Origin: Mesostigma viride
Lineage: Eukaryota; Streptophyta; Mesostigmatophyceae; Mesostigmatales; Mesostigmataceae
Length of the DNA: 64,000 nucleotides
Assembly (NCBI GenBank): GCA_009746045.1
Contig: RPFO01001848.1
Location: forward strand, 80,875 to 144,874
Reading direction: 5' to 3'
Below, piece after piece: positions 1 to 11,561 of this stretch; position 1 is the stretch's first letter, and every line of letters begins with the position of its first letter. The position numbers were made by a program, and so were the translations under genes. The notes under the pieces were generated by a model. It was given only the letters and a program-made list of their open reading frames with translations, was not told the origin of the DNA and did no database searches.

Positions 1-171
1 CGGCCTCGTCCGAAGATGTCGCCCGGGAAACGTATGAGTGAGAGGCACCAATGGCCCGCAGCTAGTTTGGTATAGAATGACACAGGCACCAATACTAGCT
101 AGCTACGACCATCACGTCTCCCGGGGGAAGTGGCCGTGTGTACGTCGGCCTCCTCCGCCTCCTCCTGCTGG

Positions 172-1842
172 TCAAGTGCCTGGTATAGGTACTCCGCCAC
201 GATCACAGGAGGGCCGAGAGGCGATCCAGCGCACTGAGGGATCAAACCCGAGTGTGGGATCCCTCCCAGCTTCCCCAGGGGACCGCGCGTCCGCGCGCTG
301 GTCGTTGTCCTCCGAGGGACCTTGCTGGAACTTGAGGGCCCACGCAGGAACACGTGTGCGCGTCTTGAGTCGCGGGCAGTCCTTCTTGACTAGTGTCCGA
401 TCTCGTTGCACCTGAAGCAGCGGGCCTTGGACACGTCGATGGTGTGTAGCTGTGTGGCGGGCACCTCATCGTCCTCGGATTCCTCCTCCCAGACGGGTTC
501 AACTTCCCGCGGGCTGGCTGAGCCCCGGCGTGTGATGATGTCGGCCACTTGGAGAAGGTACTGCTGGACGGCGTGGATGTCAAGATTCGCCCAGGGCACC
601 TCCGCGTAGTGCTTCTTGACCTCGGCGAGGAGGTCAGGGTGGATGGCCTCCAGAAACCGAATCTTGTACTCGGTCCACGTCAGGTCCCCGGTCAGCCGCG
701 CCGCAAAGGAGTCAAAGGTGGTGAGGAACTCCGCCAAGTCAGTGTTGCCTTGACGTAGGCGGCCGAACTCAAACCGCTCGGTCAGTCGATAGCCGGGAGG
801 GATGAGCTCGCGCCGGATGCGCTCCAGCAGTTCCTCAACCGTCTGCGGGTATGACTGAGCCGCCACACTCTCGACGTTAAGCATCCCGACTACGGATGGG
901 TCCATACACTTCACCACCACGTACGGGATCAGCACCTTGGTAGCCAGCTGCCACTCATTGTGTTCACACCATACGGTGTACAGCTGCTGCCACATACGAG
1001 CCCACTCGTCGATCTCGCGCAGGGACTCATGCCCGCGTGGAGCTTGGGCACCGCCTTGAAATCTGGCAGGGGCGGGGCCTTGACCGGCTCTCCCAGGGGC
1101 CCGCCCGTCTCGCAGTACGCGGGACTAGAAAAGGTGGGGGGCTGTTGGCGCCTCGCCCACGCTTGATAATGGGACCCATGGGATGGGGCATACGGGGCAG
1201 ACTCGCGCCGGGATACGAGAGCGTCCGCCGCGCGCCAAGCTGCATAGTTGCCAGTCCCACGTCGAGGTGCGTAGGCGTCAGATTGCCGCCGAAAGGCGAA
1301 GCGGTCCGACTCACGCCGCACGCGGACCGACGTGGGATGCTCGTAGCCAGGGTCGTCCAAGGGCAGCCGACTAAAGTTGACATTCGTGGGCGCGCTCCTG
1401 GCGGGTGTGTATGGTGGTATACGGTGGGGAATGGGCCAGGAGGAGCGTGTCCATCGTCCCATGGGTCGCCGTGGACGTAGGCCGACGATCCTGGCACTCT
1501 ATGCGGGGGCCTGGACTCTCGCTCGTAAGACCCGAAGGATACCCGAAGAGGGACCCGCCCGGGCTCCGGCCCCGACCCCCCCCGTCCACGCCCGGCCCAT
1601 GCATGGGTCAGACGCGCGCTCCCGCACGCGTACGTCGCCGGGGAGTACCGATCCACGAAGCCAGGCGGGGGTACGAATGGAGAGCTGGCCGTTGAGCTAC
1701 CTGCGTCCTCTACATCCTCCTCCTCCTGCATGCTTATCTTCCACGGAAGGGGGTCGCTGCGTAGGAGGTACCCTATCCCGTTCGCTCGGATGCTGGTTCG
1801 GTCGCAGTCGCGATTGATGTTGCGGCTCCAGTTAGCAACCAA
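172..1842 (-). pseudogene. Degenerate Ty3/gypsy Gag, same family as the gag at 35.6 kb
   Basis: The best-preserved part (390-995) is a capsid-like domain that aligns residue for residue with the intact gag at 35641-37751: MWQQ.YTVWC, a PSVV block, SYPQTVEEL, GKLRQG-type and YAEVPW motifs. It leads into a zinc knuckle. The first half, CFRCNEIGH, is in one frame and the second half, KKDC, lies at about 375-388 in another, so a frameshift splits the CCHC box. The upstream part (about 1030-1842) is broken across at least two frames; DDPGYEHP and RVSFGS, both shared with the intact copy, are out of frame with each other. There is no pol downstream and no LTR is visible. It would have been the nucleocapsid and capsid precursor of an LTR retrotransposon. 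The family assignment rests on the in-window homolog and is strong; the 5' limit is a guess. Confidence 0.8.
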
Positions 1843-3500
1843 GCCAGAGCGTGAGCTCCTGGTCTTTCACGCGCACAACGGGATGAGCCAAAGTTGCAAG
1901 ACAGCAACCTTTAAACCCGTGCACCAAGCCACGACCACGGTGAGCGTTTCCACGTCCAATGTGGGAGCCTCGGTTCGTGCTTGCCAAGATAGCTGGTCAT
2001 CCCCATGACCAAGCTATATCCTTTGCGTTGTTCCTCGTTCCCATCGGCGTGACGAGGCACGTGCAGGCGTGCAAGCAAATCCTCAACGTCCACTGGCATC
2101 AGTGCAGAGCCAGGACGAACTGGATTTGCCTAGACTCTGCAACCTAGGAAGTACAGGACCTGTCACAAGCCTGCAAGGCCTAGTATCCTTGCAGTCCTGT
2201 GCCAGCTCCAGTATTCCACCAGTCACAGGCTGCTGCTCCTCCTGGTCTACGTGGACCACAGTCACGTGATAGTCAGGCTAAGCCTGTGCAGGCACGGCCT
2301 GCCACGTGTCCTGTCCACTATACCAGAGGACTGCACCCTAGTCGGCCACGGACGGCTAGGACTTCGGGACCTCATATCTTTCTCGTCCCTTGTCTGTTTC
2401 AGGCGGTCAGCACGGCGTTGGAAAGGTCTTTCCAAACTGCATCCACTTAGCATATTGGTTGCCCAAAATGCTAACTCCAACCCTTTCTTCTTTTGGAGCT
2501 GGACCAGCTTGAAACAAGCCTACCCTTGCTTGTGCCCACTCAGCCACAGATCACTTGGTCCCTTGAGGTTGATCAGACCTTCTAGGGCCCAGGGTCCTGC
2601 CTCCTTTGGGTAACAACATATCTGCCCTTGGACCAGGCTAGGTGTACTGACCAGTGAATCAGAGGTCACCCCAGGTTATCCCCTGACCCCTTGGTCAGCT
2701 CCCAACCTTTCCTTGGGAACTTGGTGCTAGATTATTAAAGTCAAGGCACATTACCTAGTCCAATGGCTGGGATTAAAGGATGCCAAGAACGTATTATTGT
2801 GAGTTCCTGATCTTTCACAGTTATCACAGGCGCCCGTTCTTATGGCGCCCGCCTTGGCCAGCCTTTCCCTTTTATGCTCACAGAGACTCAGGTAGCACCC
2901 ATGCAAATACTGCCTTATTGGGGAGCCCATGTCTTCACTGGGTGTTAAGCCCAGGAATAACTCATGCCAGGCTGTGGCTCTGCTGGGGATTGAACCCCAC
3001 CCCAACCTCCAGGTTTATAGCCGGTGACCTGGAACTTTACACAAGACAAACATTACAATCATGAGAACAACATGAGAATGACATGACATGATTATGTTTT
3101 ATTCAAGCATTATATAACCCAGAATGTGGCTCCCTGGCAACCATGTTCCACATGGTCACACAACCAGGTTCTTTATTAGCAACAGGTTGGAAACAAGCAC
3201 TAGAAAACATATGCTGTACAGTACAGCAACCTGTAAGAACCAGCATTCGGGTTGCCCTTGCATGGCCTAACTGTTTGAGGCCAAAGGCGTCGACTTAAGT
3301 CCTGGCGACTCTTCTGAACCCCATGGGGAGGGCCAGGCATGATTCTCAGCTGGTAGGAGTGACATTCCACACCAACTCCTGTCCAGGAGGGTGTACCTAA
3401 CCCTGAAGGACCGGCTGTCAACCAGTAAGCACCAGTCACCACTTGGTACTTTGGTCAAGCAGCCCACTGGGGACACCCAAGCTGAAGCAAGGCCTGGTCT
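1843..3500. other. Non-coding stretch next to the copia element; no gene seen
   Basis: I see no convincing reading frame here. The stretch lies between the 5' end of the broken gypsy gag and the 3' end of the copia element, so it may hold the copia 3' LTR. I could not find a matching copy beyond 7.5 kb. A tRNA-like B-box motif is listed separately at 2975-3045. Confidence 0.4.
2975..3045 (-). repeat. tRNA-like T-arm/B-box motif, possible SINE head
   Basis: Read on the minus strand, positions 2998-2985 give GGGGTTCAATCCCC, a perfect 4-bp stem around a TTCAATC-type loop, close to the pol III B-box. It is preceded by a CTATAAACC stretch. There is no clear A-box or full cloverleaf, so this is a tRNA-derived remnant at best. 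Confidence 0.25.
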
Positions 3501-4205
3501 CTATGGCCGCCCGTGTAAGGGGTCCATGAGCCCACGGAGCAGGGGGTACTGCCTCTCCGCCTTCTCCTCCAGCTTGGTGAGGGCATCTGCAGGGTTGTCC
3601 ACACCAGGCACATGTTCAATGTGAGCTAGGTAGGACATCTCCTTGAGCAACAAGTAGTCAAGGTCCCTGCTCCTGGCCAGCTGCCTGTGCACAAATTGCA
3701 CCATGCCCATGCTATCAGTCCTCACCAGTGTGTGCAGCTGCAACCTACAGGAAGCCACTTGACATAGCTGGTAGAAGAGCTCCCTCAAGTAAAGAGCAGT
3801 ATGCAGCCCTTCACAGATTGCCCTGCACTCAGCAATATCACTGCTGGGTGTAACCCTGTTCTGCAACCGACTGTACCAGGTAACAAGTGAGGTGTGGCCT
3901 TGCTCCAGGGTAACTAATGCTGCTGCCCTGCCCCTGACCTCTGTGACCTTCCTATTATCCATAGAACTGTCCACATAGAGAACCATGTCAAGGGGTTTGT
4001 ACAAATCGACCACAGGACCCAGTATAAGAGGGGGAGACATCATGACAGCCTGCACCACACTCTCAGCACCCACCTCAACCAGCTGGGAATCAGTAAGTCG
4101 ACTCAAAACCAGCAAGTCAGGGGCACATATACTTGCAAGCCATGCCAGCATGCCCCTGATGGTAGCACACCTAGCCTGCGTGATGGGCTCGATCCTGCAA
4201 TGCAT
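3501..4205 (-). pseudogene. Copia-type RNase H and end of RT
   Basis: The 234-residue frame starts with a block like the RT connection (IRGMLAWLASICAPDLLVLSRL, compare the TRPDI..AV..LSR block of copia RTs). The RNase H motifs follow in order: YVDSSMDN, a SLVTWYSRLQNRV segment like the ISW.SK.Q block, SSDIAECRAICEGLHTA (the SSTEAEY block), RTDSMGM (the DN.SA block) and PGVDNPADALTK, the typical end. The catalytic acidic positions D, E and D are present. It would degrade the RNA of the RNA:DNA hybrid. The frame opens immediately after the RT frame closes at 4229, so a frameshift or deletion separates the two. No start codon is expected inside the polyprotein. Confidence 0.75.
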
Positions 4206-4228
4206 CTACAATCTGCTGTGGATAGTCC

Positions 4229-5317
4229 TTACCACCCTCCATCCTGATGAACCACGAGCCCTTGCATGGCTTGGAACAACGTAGCCTGCATGCCACAGAA
4301 GACCATAGGCTCATTCTCCACCATGTGCTGTATCTTCACAAAGAAAGGAGGGATGTCTCTCCAAGTCTGCCTAGCCTGATCTTGGTCACCCTTGAGAAAA
4401 GCCCTCTTGAAATCAATCAGCACAGAGCTATAGGGCACACCCTTAACCAGAAAAGACAGAAATATACACAGCAGAATCCTCCACGTGTCATGCAGCATCC
4501 CTGGAGTATAGAGCTCCTCATCTAACAACTGGCCAGTGCCATGATACTCGGTTACAACTGGTCTGACGTGTGGCACCTGGACACCATCTACCTCCTTGAG
4601 CTTGAGGACAAACATCAATCTGAGCAGCTGGTGAACTTCTGGCAGCTCATCCACAGGTTCTGCACAGTTGGAAACTATCCACTCATGCCCAGAAGCAACA
4701 AAGCCAAGAGTCCATGCCTTAGCCATCTTGGGGCTTTGCATCATCTCGACTAGCTGGCGCCAGGGAATAGGACTGTGAGCAGCTATCTGGTACCTGTTTA
4801 CCCCTAACTGCCGTGGATCAAAGGTGGTTGGGATGATCAACAGGTCCTCAGCTATGGGCTCCTGACCTTGAGGACCCTCAGCTGGCTGACTCTTAACAGC
4901 CTTCACCGCCACTGCAAGACCCTGGGAATAGTGATATCTTTCAAGGGGGAGGCTGCCCCTGCCTTCTAGTGCCAACTCATCAGAGGTCAAAGTAACCCCT
5001 GGCATGCACAAGAAGTTCTGACCCAGAATGGCAGGCCCCTGATAGCCCTCTACCACACAGAACGTGGTGGGCACCCCTAAGATAGGCACACTCACTTCCC
5101 CAAGGATCTTCATGGACACCTTTCCTGAGAAATCAGACACAGCAAGGCAACTGGGATGGGACATCTGTAAGCCTACAGCATCCTCTTCCCTGATGACAGA
5201 CACCTGTGAGTTGGTATCTACCTCCATTGTAGCTGCCCAGCACGACCCCCACCCCGTGAGCTTGGATACCTTGGGATCATGTTTGCTGCGCATGAGTGCT
5301 CGGATGACGTCCGCCAT
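4229..5317 (-). pseudogene. Retropepsin-like domain fused to truncated copia RT
   Basis: The first 130 residues of this 362-residue frame look like a retroviral-type aspartic protease: a MEVDTNSQVSVI block where the catalytic DT/SG is expected (here D-T-N), and GPAILGQNFL, the second conserved block. Residues about 165-360 match the start of a copia RT: a VRPVVTEYHGTG segment, then VLIDFKRAFLKGD, the D..TAFL.G block, then FCGMQATLFQAMQGL, like KALYGLKQ. The YVDD catalytic box is not recognisable; GLVVHQDGG sits where its remnant could be and the usual spacer is missing. The element is therefore probably RT-dead. The frame begins at a real ATG but overlaps the integrase frame, so a frameshift near 5325 is more likely than a true start. 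Confidence 0.65.
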
Positions 5318-6748
5318 GAGAGGCCCCCGGGCCTTAGGTGGCTGCCCCGTCCCCTCTGGCCTTGTGACAGTTGCTTCAGCAGCCTCTCCTGCTCGTCATC
5401 TTCCAGCAGGGACAGACCATCATCCACCACCAGAGGATTGTTAGCTGCTGCTGCCTGGCTCTGGCCTGGCTCCTCAACCCAGCTGGGAGGGCCTGGCCCG
5501 TCTGCAGGCCAGATTGCATGTGGCCTTCTTTCCTTGACATGAGCCCAGGACAACCTGTACACGTGCCTTGGATCCTTTTCCAAAGCCACCAGGCAAGATC
5601 TGTTAGCTTCTTCCACACGAGTGACAACCCCATCCTGCCACTTCCCCCGCTTGCCTGGAATAGATGGTTCCTTCCACATCCTGACCTTCAGCCCCACCTG
5701 AGGCCTCAGCACATTCCAGTTCTTGTCCTTACGTCTCAGCTGGGCAAACAACTGTCTGCCTTCCTAAGACTGGCCTGCACCACGTTCTCAGGTAGTAAGC
5801 TATACTGCAGGGCCAGGGGAGAGACAGCCACACCATCAAAGTAATAGTTAACCCTGTGGTTCAGCTGCTCTTCTATCCCCTTACACCAGGCTGCCCTCTC
5901 TAAGGCAGATGCCACAAGCGGCACCGTGACTCTGCTGCTAGCACCACTGTCTTCACCTCACGTATGGATCTCTCTACAGCCCCTTGCTGCCCATGACTCT
6001 CTCTGGGGACTACTACCAGCTTACAAGGCAGCTGGCCTTGATGCTTGAGCAAACAGTCAAACTGCAAGTCTGCCTGCACACTCTTGCACACCCCAAAGCC
6101 CGGGACCAGGGCCTTCATACCCAACAACAAGTGGTGCTCCTTCATACCAGGCAGATCGTCTATCAGTCTGTATCTGCTGAACCTGTCCACTCCCACCAAT
6201 ATATACAAGCCCCTGATATGCTGGATATCCATCTGGATGTCGCCCCGCTCTCTAGCAGGCTCCCTAGCATGGGACTGAGGTGGGTGAACAGCATTCTCCT
6301 GGCAACCACAGTTCTCAGCAGCAGCCTGGCAAGCCTCCCACAAAGGCTCCCTACCTAGCTTCCAAGCAAAAATTGCAGCCTGCCCAGAATGCCCAAACAT
6401 GTGATGCAACCTATGGCCAGCCTCAGCATAGCTCAGCACTCTCTCAGTACTGACCTGGCGAGACGTCTGAACCGTGTGTGGGGACACATGATCCACTCCT
6501 GAGGTTCCAGGGCTTCCCTGCAGGCCATCCTGACGCCCCAAGCCAGGCCCTGCACCCTGGACCGCTCCAGGCCCTTCCAGCAAGGTCCCTTGGCCCTCCA
6601 GGCCAGCACCTGCTGGAGACCCACCACCTGCATGAGGCATAGGGAATTCAGCTGCAGCATTGTTATTGCAATCCAGTGGAAGAACAACATCTTTACACCC
6701 TTGGTGCTGCACAAGGGGCACACCCCCGTCCTTATGTACATCCAGCAC
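5218..6748 (-). pseudogene. Copia integrase with GAG-pre-integrase domain
   Basis: The frame 5900-6748 carries an HH-CC type zinc region (LHHMFGHSGQAA..., then NCGC) followed by the DDE core: DIQMDIQHIRGLYILVGVDR with the first D, VQADLQFD with the second D, and GAVERSIREVKTVV with the E. This is the strand-transfer enzyme that inserts cDNA. It continues in two further frames, 5736-5924 and 5218-5751. These hold the integrase C-terminal part (VGLKVRMWKE..., GKWQDGVVTRV) with the basic and aromatic character usual there. Two frameshifts (near 5920 and 5745) break it. The region just before it (6640-6750) shows no protease motif. Confidence 0.75.
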
Positions 6749-6796
6749 ACCTTCCCCAAGGGGTGATTGACTATTTACAGGGGATGATGTAGCTAG

Positions 6797-7500
6797 TCAC
6801 TGCTGCCCAGACTGGCCCCCTGCCCCAGCAGGCTTGGCCTTCCTGTCAGGGCACTCACGACGCCAGTGACCTTCCTTGCCACACACAAAGCATGCTCCAC
6901 CCTTCTTCCCAGACCCAGCCCCACCCTTGCCAGGCTTCCCCTGGCCTCCCTGAGACTGCCCACCCTGCTTGCCCTGGTTGCCTTGAGCTTGGCCCTTGCC
7001 TTGCCCTTGGCCACCCTTACCCTGCTGACCACCAGCTTGCTGGCTCCCAACCCCTCCTTGGGAACCTGCACCCTTGCCACCCTGAGCCCCCTGCCTCTGG
7101 CGCCTGAAGCGCTTACGCTTGTTAGGCCTTGCCCCATCACGGGCTGGGTACCCGGGGACATCACCTTGGCCCTGCACAGCGGAGGTGGCATTGCTGCCAT
7201 GGAACTGGATAGCCTTGCAGGCAGGATCTGGCTTCCTTATGCTGAGGATTACAAGCTCCAGAGCACGCAAGGAGCCATCAGTCTGGTTGGAAACATGCGG
7301 GCACTGTTCCTACCATCCACACTCAGACCCATACGGTCCAGGAAATAGTCTGCCAAGGCCCTATCTGTGACCAGGAAGCCATACTTGGCCCCCTTGTCCC
7401 TGATACGGTTGAGCCTAGCCCATTCCTCTGCCACAGGGCCCACGATCTCAAAGGTGTCATACTGATGTTTATGTAGCAGCACCACCCCGCATGTATTCAT
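6797..7500 (-). pseudogene. Copia Gag with glycine/glutamine-rich tail and zinc knuckle
   Basis: The main frame (6797-7270) has a strongly biased Gly-Gln-Lys stretch of about 80 residues and ends in CFVCGKEGHWRREC, a perfect CX2CX4HX4C knuckle that binds RNA. A second frame (7249-7500) supplies the upstream capsid-like part (EIVGPVAEEWARLNRI, LADYFLDRMGL); the two overlap, so one frameshift lies near 7255. A stop follows the knuckle after about 20 residues, before the integrase frame opens at 6748. The low-complexity tract is an RNA-binding linker or a replication-slippage product. Confidence 0.7.
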
Positions 7501-7558
7501 TCATGACAGCACCCCCCCACATTTAGTTATTCAGGCCAGCATCCCCCCACATGTAAAC

Positions 7559-7735
7559 GCCGTTTTTGATAGAACAATTTTAGTCAGCCTTACCATCCAC
7601 GATGCGGCAAAAGATCACCTTTTTTTGTTATTCGGCAAAATGAAGACCGATTTCTTGCAAACTTTCGTTATGCAGGCAGGTAGCAACGTCCGATCTTATA
7701 ATCCGGCAGGTAGCATGCAAACGTCGAAACGATAT
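7559..7735 (+). repeat. Direct repeat copy 1 (about 175 bp)
   Basis: The stretch starting GCCGTTTTTGATAGAACAA and running through CCATCCACGATGCGGCAAAA to GCAGGCAGGTAGCAACGTCC occurs again at 8131-8310 in the same orientation with a few indels. Copy 2 contains a small internal duplication of GAAGACCGATTTCCTT. Confidence 0.8.
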
Positions 7736-8130
7736 GAAGGGGAAAAAAAGCATTAAACAGGAGCACCGATTAGAAACGCAGCAAATGCAGTATGTGCACA
7801 TCTACACCTATAACCTAACCAGACCAAAGGCATAGCAAACATTGAAAGGGTGACCCAAGTGAAAGCCTAGCACCACCATGATCGACATGTGCGAGACCAA
7901 GAAACGCTCCAGGGCAACTAGACTAAAGGGATGGATGCCAGATGTGGATTAGGATCGGCTTAGCTGACTCTACCGAGATGTCTGCAGGGTTTAGCTAGCA
8001 ACAAAAAGAAGGAAGCCAGACAGATTTATCACTCTTGCTGCAACGTAAAGAGTTTCTTGCGATGGCAGCAAAGACATAGTCTTCGCCCAGCTGGCTAACT
8101 GTGTCGCCGGCGTGGATGCGCTGTTTAGTT

Positions 8131-8310
8131 GCCGTTTTTGATAGAACAAATTTTGTCAGCCTACCATCCACGATGCGGCAAAAGCTCACCTTTTTTCTTT
8201 ATGCGGAAATATGAAGACCGATTTCCTTGCTTGAAGACCGATTTCCTTTCGTTATGCAGGCAGGTAGCAACGTCCGATGTTGTAAAAAAGCAGGTAGCAT
8301 GCAAACGGTG
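8131..8310 (+). repeat. Direct repeat copy 2
   Basis: Second copy of the repeat at 7559-7735. The pair is about 570 bp apart and could be terminal repeats of a small element or a local duplication. No coding sequence lies between them. Confidence 0.8.
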
Positions 8311-8635
8311 GTAGCTCGTTACTATCAGCTATGGGGTCTCTCTGCGGCTGCGCTTCGTTTTCGATGGGCAATGGGACGGTCGCAATTCGCAAACCGGACG
8401 CGGCGTCACAGGGCTGAACGGTATTGAAAAAATTGGAAACGTGGCATCCTCGTTCCTCCCCACGGAACTGAAAACTGGAAGCGCGGCGCTGGTGCAAAAG
8501 CTCGATCCCATTTTTGGTAACCAAGCTAGCGGATTGGACGACATCCAATATGCCGTCACCCTTGCTTGTGGCCGCAGGTATAATAAGAGACGACCTCCAG
8601 CCCATTTACCCCGGAACATTCGGATCTTTGGTTGA

Positions 8636-8690
8636 CATGGTTACCATGCAGAAATGTACTATGAGGTTCTGGGTTCGATTCCTGGTGTGG
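8636..8690 (+). repeat. tRNA-like sequence with A- and B-boxes (SINE-like)
   Basis: TGGTTACCATGCAG resembles a pol III A-box. About 35 bases on lies GGGTTCGATTCC, an exact match to the B-box consensus GGTTCGANTCC. The spacing is that of a tRNA gene. The acceptor stem does not close convincingly, so this is a tRNA-derived SINE head or a decayed tRNA rather than a working tRNA gene. Confidence 0.4.
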
Positions 8691-8699
8691 TCATGGTAA

Positions 8700-9576
8700 T
8701 AAATTTTTTTCTGCACATCTACTGAAATCAGTCATAGCACCAAACGGTCACGCTGCAGCGAGACGCTATAGCCCTGGAGGCCGCTGATAAACCTGCCATC
8801 CGGTATGTCTTACTAATATAGATTGCCGAACTTTAAAATAATAATAGTCTATACCACTTTTTCTTGTAAATGATTTACTAAATAATGATTCTATATACTT
8901 TAACATATGTACCATATTACTAAAGTATGTGGAATTAATCCATGCTATTCACAATATATTATAAAATCTTTTGCAAAATATACTGTAATTAGTATATTTA
9001 TGACACTTGAGCTCCCAAGAAAACCAGCATTTGATTGAAAACAATGAGTAGAGCCCCTGCCAAAGGCAGGTTTAAGTAGTCATCTCGTCTCCCTCGCATG
9101 CCGGGAGCAAGAGCCCCCCAAGGGTGAGATGGGTGGGAAGAAACAATTACGGGTCACAACCCGCCGACCATTCTTATCAAGCCTACCGTCAAAATGGAAA
9201 ACGGCAAAACCAGAAATATCCTAACGCTGACAATTTAATAATTCAGCCAGCCAGCTCATCTGGCACACGTCTGAGCTGTCAGGCCATGTGTACTCTACGC
9301 ATGCAACCCTGAACACACTACCCAACCAAGCAGCACACCAATCAATTGGTGAGTGCTGGTTACATCAGATTTTATTACAGCTTTTTTATGCAACTTCCGT
9401 CAGCATTCCACACATGGCCGGCCGTTCAAACAAACGGCGCCTGACTTACAAAAGGCAAAGCTAGTTGCCAGTAGGATTCCCCGGTTAACAACAAGTCGTC
9501 CCCATTCGTCTAACAAGCCTTTCTGCATGTACAGCCACAAGGTTGTGGCGGCCCTTTCTTTCCCGCATTCTGTTTA
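8700..9576. other. AT-rich non-coding stretch
   Basis: Long AT-rich segments (8700-9000) and no frame with protein-like composition. I see nothing else apart from a degenerate copy of the GGGTCT palindrome near 8747-8772. Confidence 0.4.
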
Positions 9577-10107
9577 ATAAACTATTTTCAGAGAAATCCG
9601 AATATTTTCTGATAACCATTTTATCAATGCTACGGTGTTATTTTTGTTATTCCCGCCATGCAGGTATCTGAGTCGCCTGGGAGAACTAATAGGAGAATGA
9701 GCCGCGAAGGTGAGGAAAACCTGAAATCTTTTCGTCCTTATTGGGGTCTCTCTGCAGCTAGACCATTTCTAACCACAAGCAATAGCTTAAATTCAAGGGT
9801 CTCGCTGCAGCTAGACCCTCTTTATGGTTACTTTATAAATAATGAATCAGAAGTCTGTGATTATCAATCGCACGCCGCAATGAAGGGTCTACATAGCTGC
9901 AGCGAGATCCCAATCTTGGTTGGGGTATGCTAAGTTCACCACATCAGGAAATCTTTTCGTCTAACGGACAAAGCCCCTCTAAGGGTCTAGCTGCAGCTAG
10001 ACCCCAATCGTCGTAAAAAATGATACACTTTCAAACTTTGTCTGTAACTGTCGCTTTTCCCAACGATACTCGATTTTAATCGGATTTCTCTGAAAATAGT
10101 TTCTTAT
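9577..10107. mobile_element. Small element with short inverted ends, carrying GGGTCT palindromes
   Basis: ACTATTTTCAGAGAAATCCGA at the left end (about 9579) recurs as its complement near 10079-10103. The 530-bp interior has no coding signal but holds four GGGTCT...AGACCC palindromes. The right end continues directly into the duplicated 453-bp unit, so the boundary may be coincidental. Confidence 0.35.
9743..10005. repeat. Cluster of four short palindromes (GGGTCT-CTGCAG-AGACCC)
   Basis: Copies start at 9743, 9797, 9885 and 9983. The last (9983-10004) is a perfect 22-bp palindrome centred on CTGCAG. Others in the island are at 8333, 15356, 15442, 15521, 15600, 15679, 16539 and 17243. Confidence 0.85.
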
Positions 10108-10530
10108 AATGGGCGAGAACGAACGCCGCAATCGAAGTGTTCCTGACGGCGGCAAAGATTACGTGGCACGCTCTTGGGGTTCCAGTTTCGCTGGCATGGC
10201 CGGCGACTAGGGCCGTTTTTAGCGGATGATAATCAGTTTGGATTTTGTAACTGGGTGATTAGTTACGGGCAGTTTTCGTTGTTGTTCAGGCGGTTAAAAA
10301 GGTCGTATTTATAAGGCCTTTTAATTTTGTATGCTGGCCTGAAACTGCCTTTGATTGGCGACTAGTGTGTGTAGTTAAAAGTTCTGACTCGAATCATTTT
10401 GCTGACATTTCGTAGTTGCCGGTCTGACATTAGTTGTGTCAGTAAGGCTGGGATTTTTTTAGGGGCGTTGCCATGTAGCGTGTTGTGTCGTCTTTTTAGG
10501 GACCTTGCGAGGAAGGGGAAGGTCTTTTTT
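10078..10530 (+). repeat. Duplicated unit A, copy 1 (453 bp)
   Basis: Repeated almost exactly at 11559-12011, from AATCGGATTTCTCTG to AAGGTCTTTTTT. No frame in it looks coding. It probably belongs to the 5' region of the transposase-like gene further right. Confidence 0.9.
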
Positions 10531-11433
10531 CTTGCATGACGCTGGGCACGCGTTGGCCGAGGCTATGGTGATGCAAGGAATGCCGACGCCTCCCCGGCCT
10601 TGTGCCCGCTCGGGCGCAGGGCTTAATTAAATTAACAGACGGGCGGCAGCCCCTGAGCTTCCGGTTTCACGGAAGTCACAGCGGCTGCCAAGTGTCCGGA
10701 CTGATTCTCACTTTGGAACTGGGTCCGGATGGTTGGGAATCTGCGCAGGAGGTTGGGCTGCGCTAGTGCAATATTCAGATCGAATATGAAGGGGAAGATC
10801 TGCTTGTCGAAACGGAAGGGCTGGCCTGCGTGGCAGCCTTGTACCTGAGGATGCTTGCGCTTTGGGTTAAGGTTCTGTGACGTTGGCTGGCCTGCCTTGG
10901 GCTGGTTCGTACCTGGGGATGCTTGCGCTCCGGGTTGGACTAGTTGAGGTCGTGGCGATAATTTTAATAAATTTAAAAATATTTTCACTCACACCGTTGT
11001 TTGGCGCGCGGTCTCGGCGCTGGGGGTGAGGGCTGATATGCGGCCTTGATTATATGCCTAACGGTAAATCTGTTAGCATGGTAGGTGCGGGGGTGTGCCC
11101 CCTGTCAAGGACGATGCTCTCCTAAAGGGGTCGTGGCGAAATATAGTGAGAAACGAAACTTGGGGTTTCGGTAATTGCTTGATCGCTGTGTCTTCTGCTT
11201 TGTCTTCGCAACAACAACAACTCCTGTTGCCGATCAGAGGGGAGGCCTTCTTTGGGGTCGGTGGCGGGCCCTGCAAAGGGTCAATTCGCGGGAATGTGGT
11301 TACCTATAACAGTGCATCAATGCATCCACAGCTGCTGGTGTTAAAACGGGGTCCATTGCGGCAGGGCATTCTCGATGGACACGCGGTCCTGGGAGAGAGG
11401 GGAGCGGCTTTGAGTCAGCCAGGCGTGGGGGAG
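10531..11433. other. About 900 bp present only between the first A and B units
   Basis: This stretch separates units A and B in the first copy. In the second copy it is replaced by about 33 bases (12012-12044). It has no convincing gene; the longest frame (10632-10988, minus) has low-complexity content. Confidence 0.5.
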
Positions 11434-11561
11434 TTGGGGATTCGCAAACTTTGCTCGGAGAACTGCAAATGGCAGGGGACGCCATTTTGCTGTCCATTTT
11501 AAGCGACCACTTAATGTTTTCAATAAGAAGTTGGTGGAGTGGGAGCAATGGATACACGAAT
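11434..11561 (+). repeat. Duplicated unit B, copy 1 (128 bp)
   Basis: TTGGGGATTCGCAAAC to ATACACGAAT, repeated at 12045-12172. The first B runs straight into the second A at the shared AAT. Confidence 0.9.

Larger units (their letters stand above)
3501..7500 (-). mobile_element. Broken Ty1/copia-type LTR retrotransposon
   Basis: On the minus strand the order is Gag with zinc knuckle (7500-6797), GAG-pre-integrase and integrase (6748-5218), a retropepsin-like domain followed by RT (5317-4229), and a copia-type RNase H (4205-3501). Reading frames change about every 0.5-1 kb. The protease-like block follows the integrase, whereas Ty1/copia elements normally have PR before IN. No LTR pair was recognised, so the outer boundaries are those of the coding remains only. 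Confidence 0.75.

Noticed and set aside
8636-8690. Working tRNA gene
   Set aside because: A- and B-boxes are good but the acceptor stem does not close; kept only as a tRNA-like repeat.
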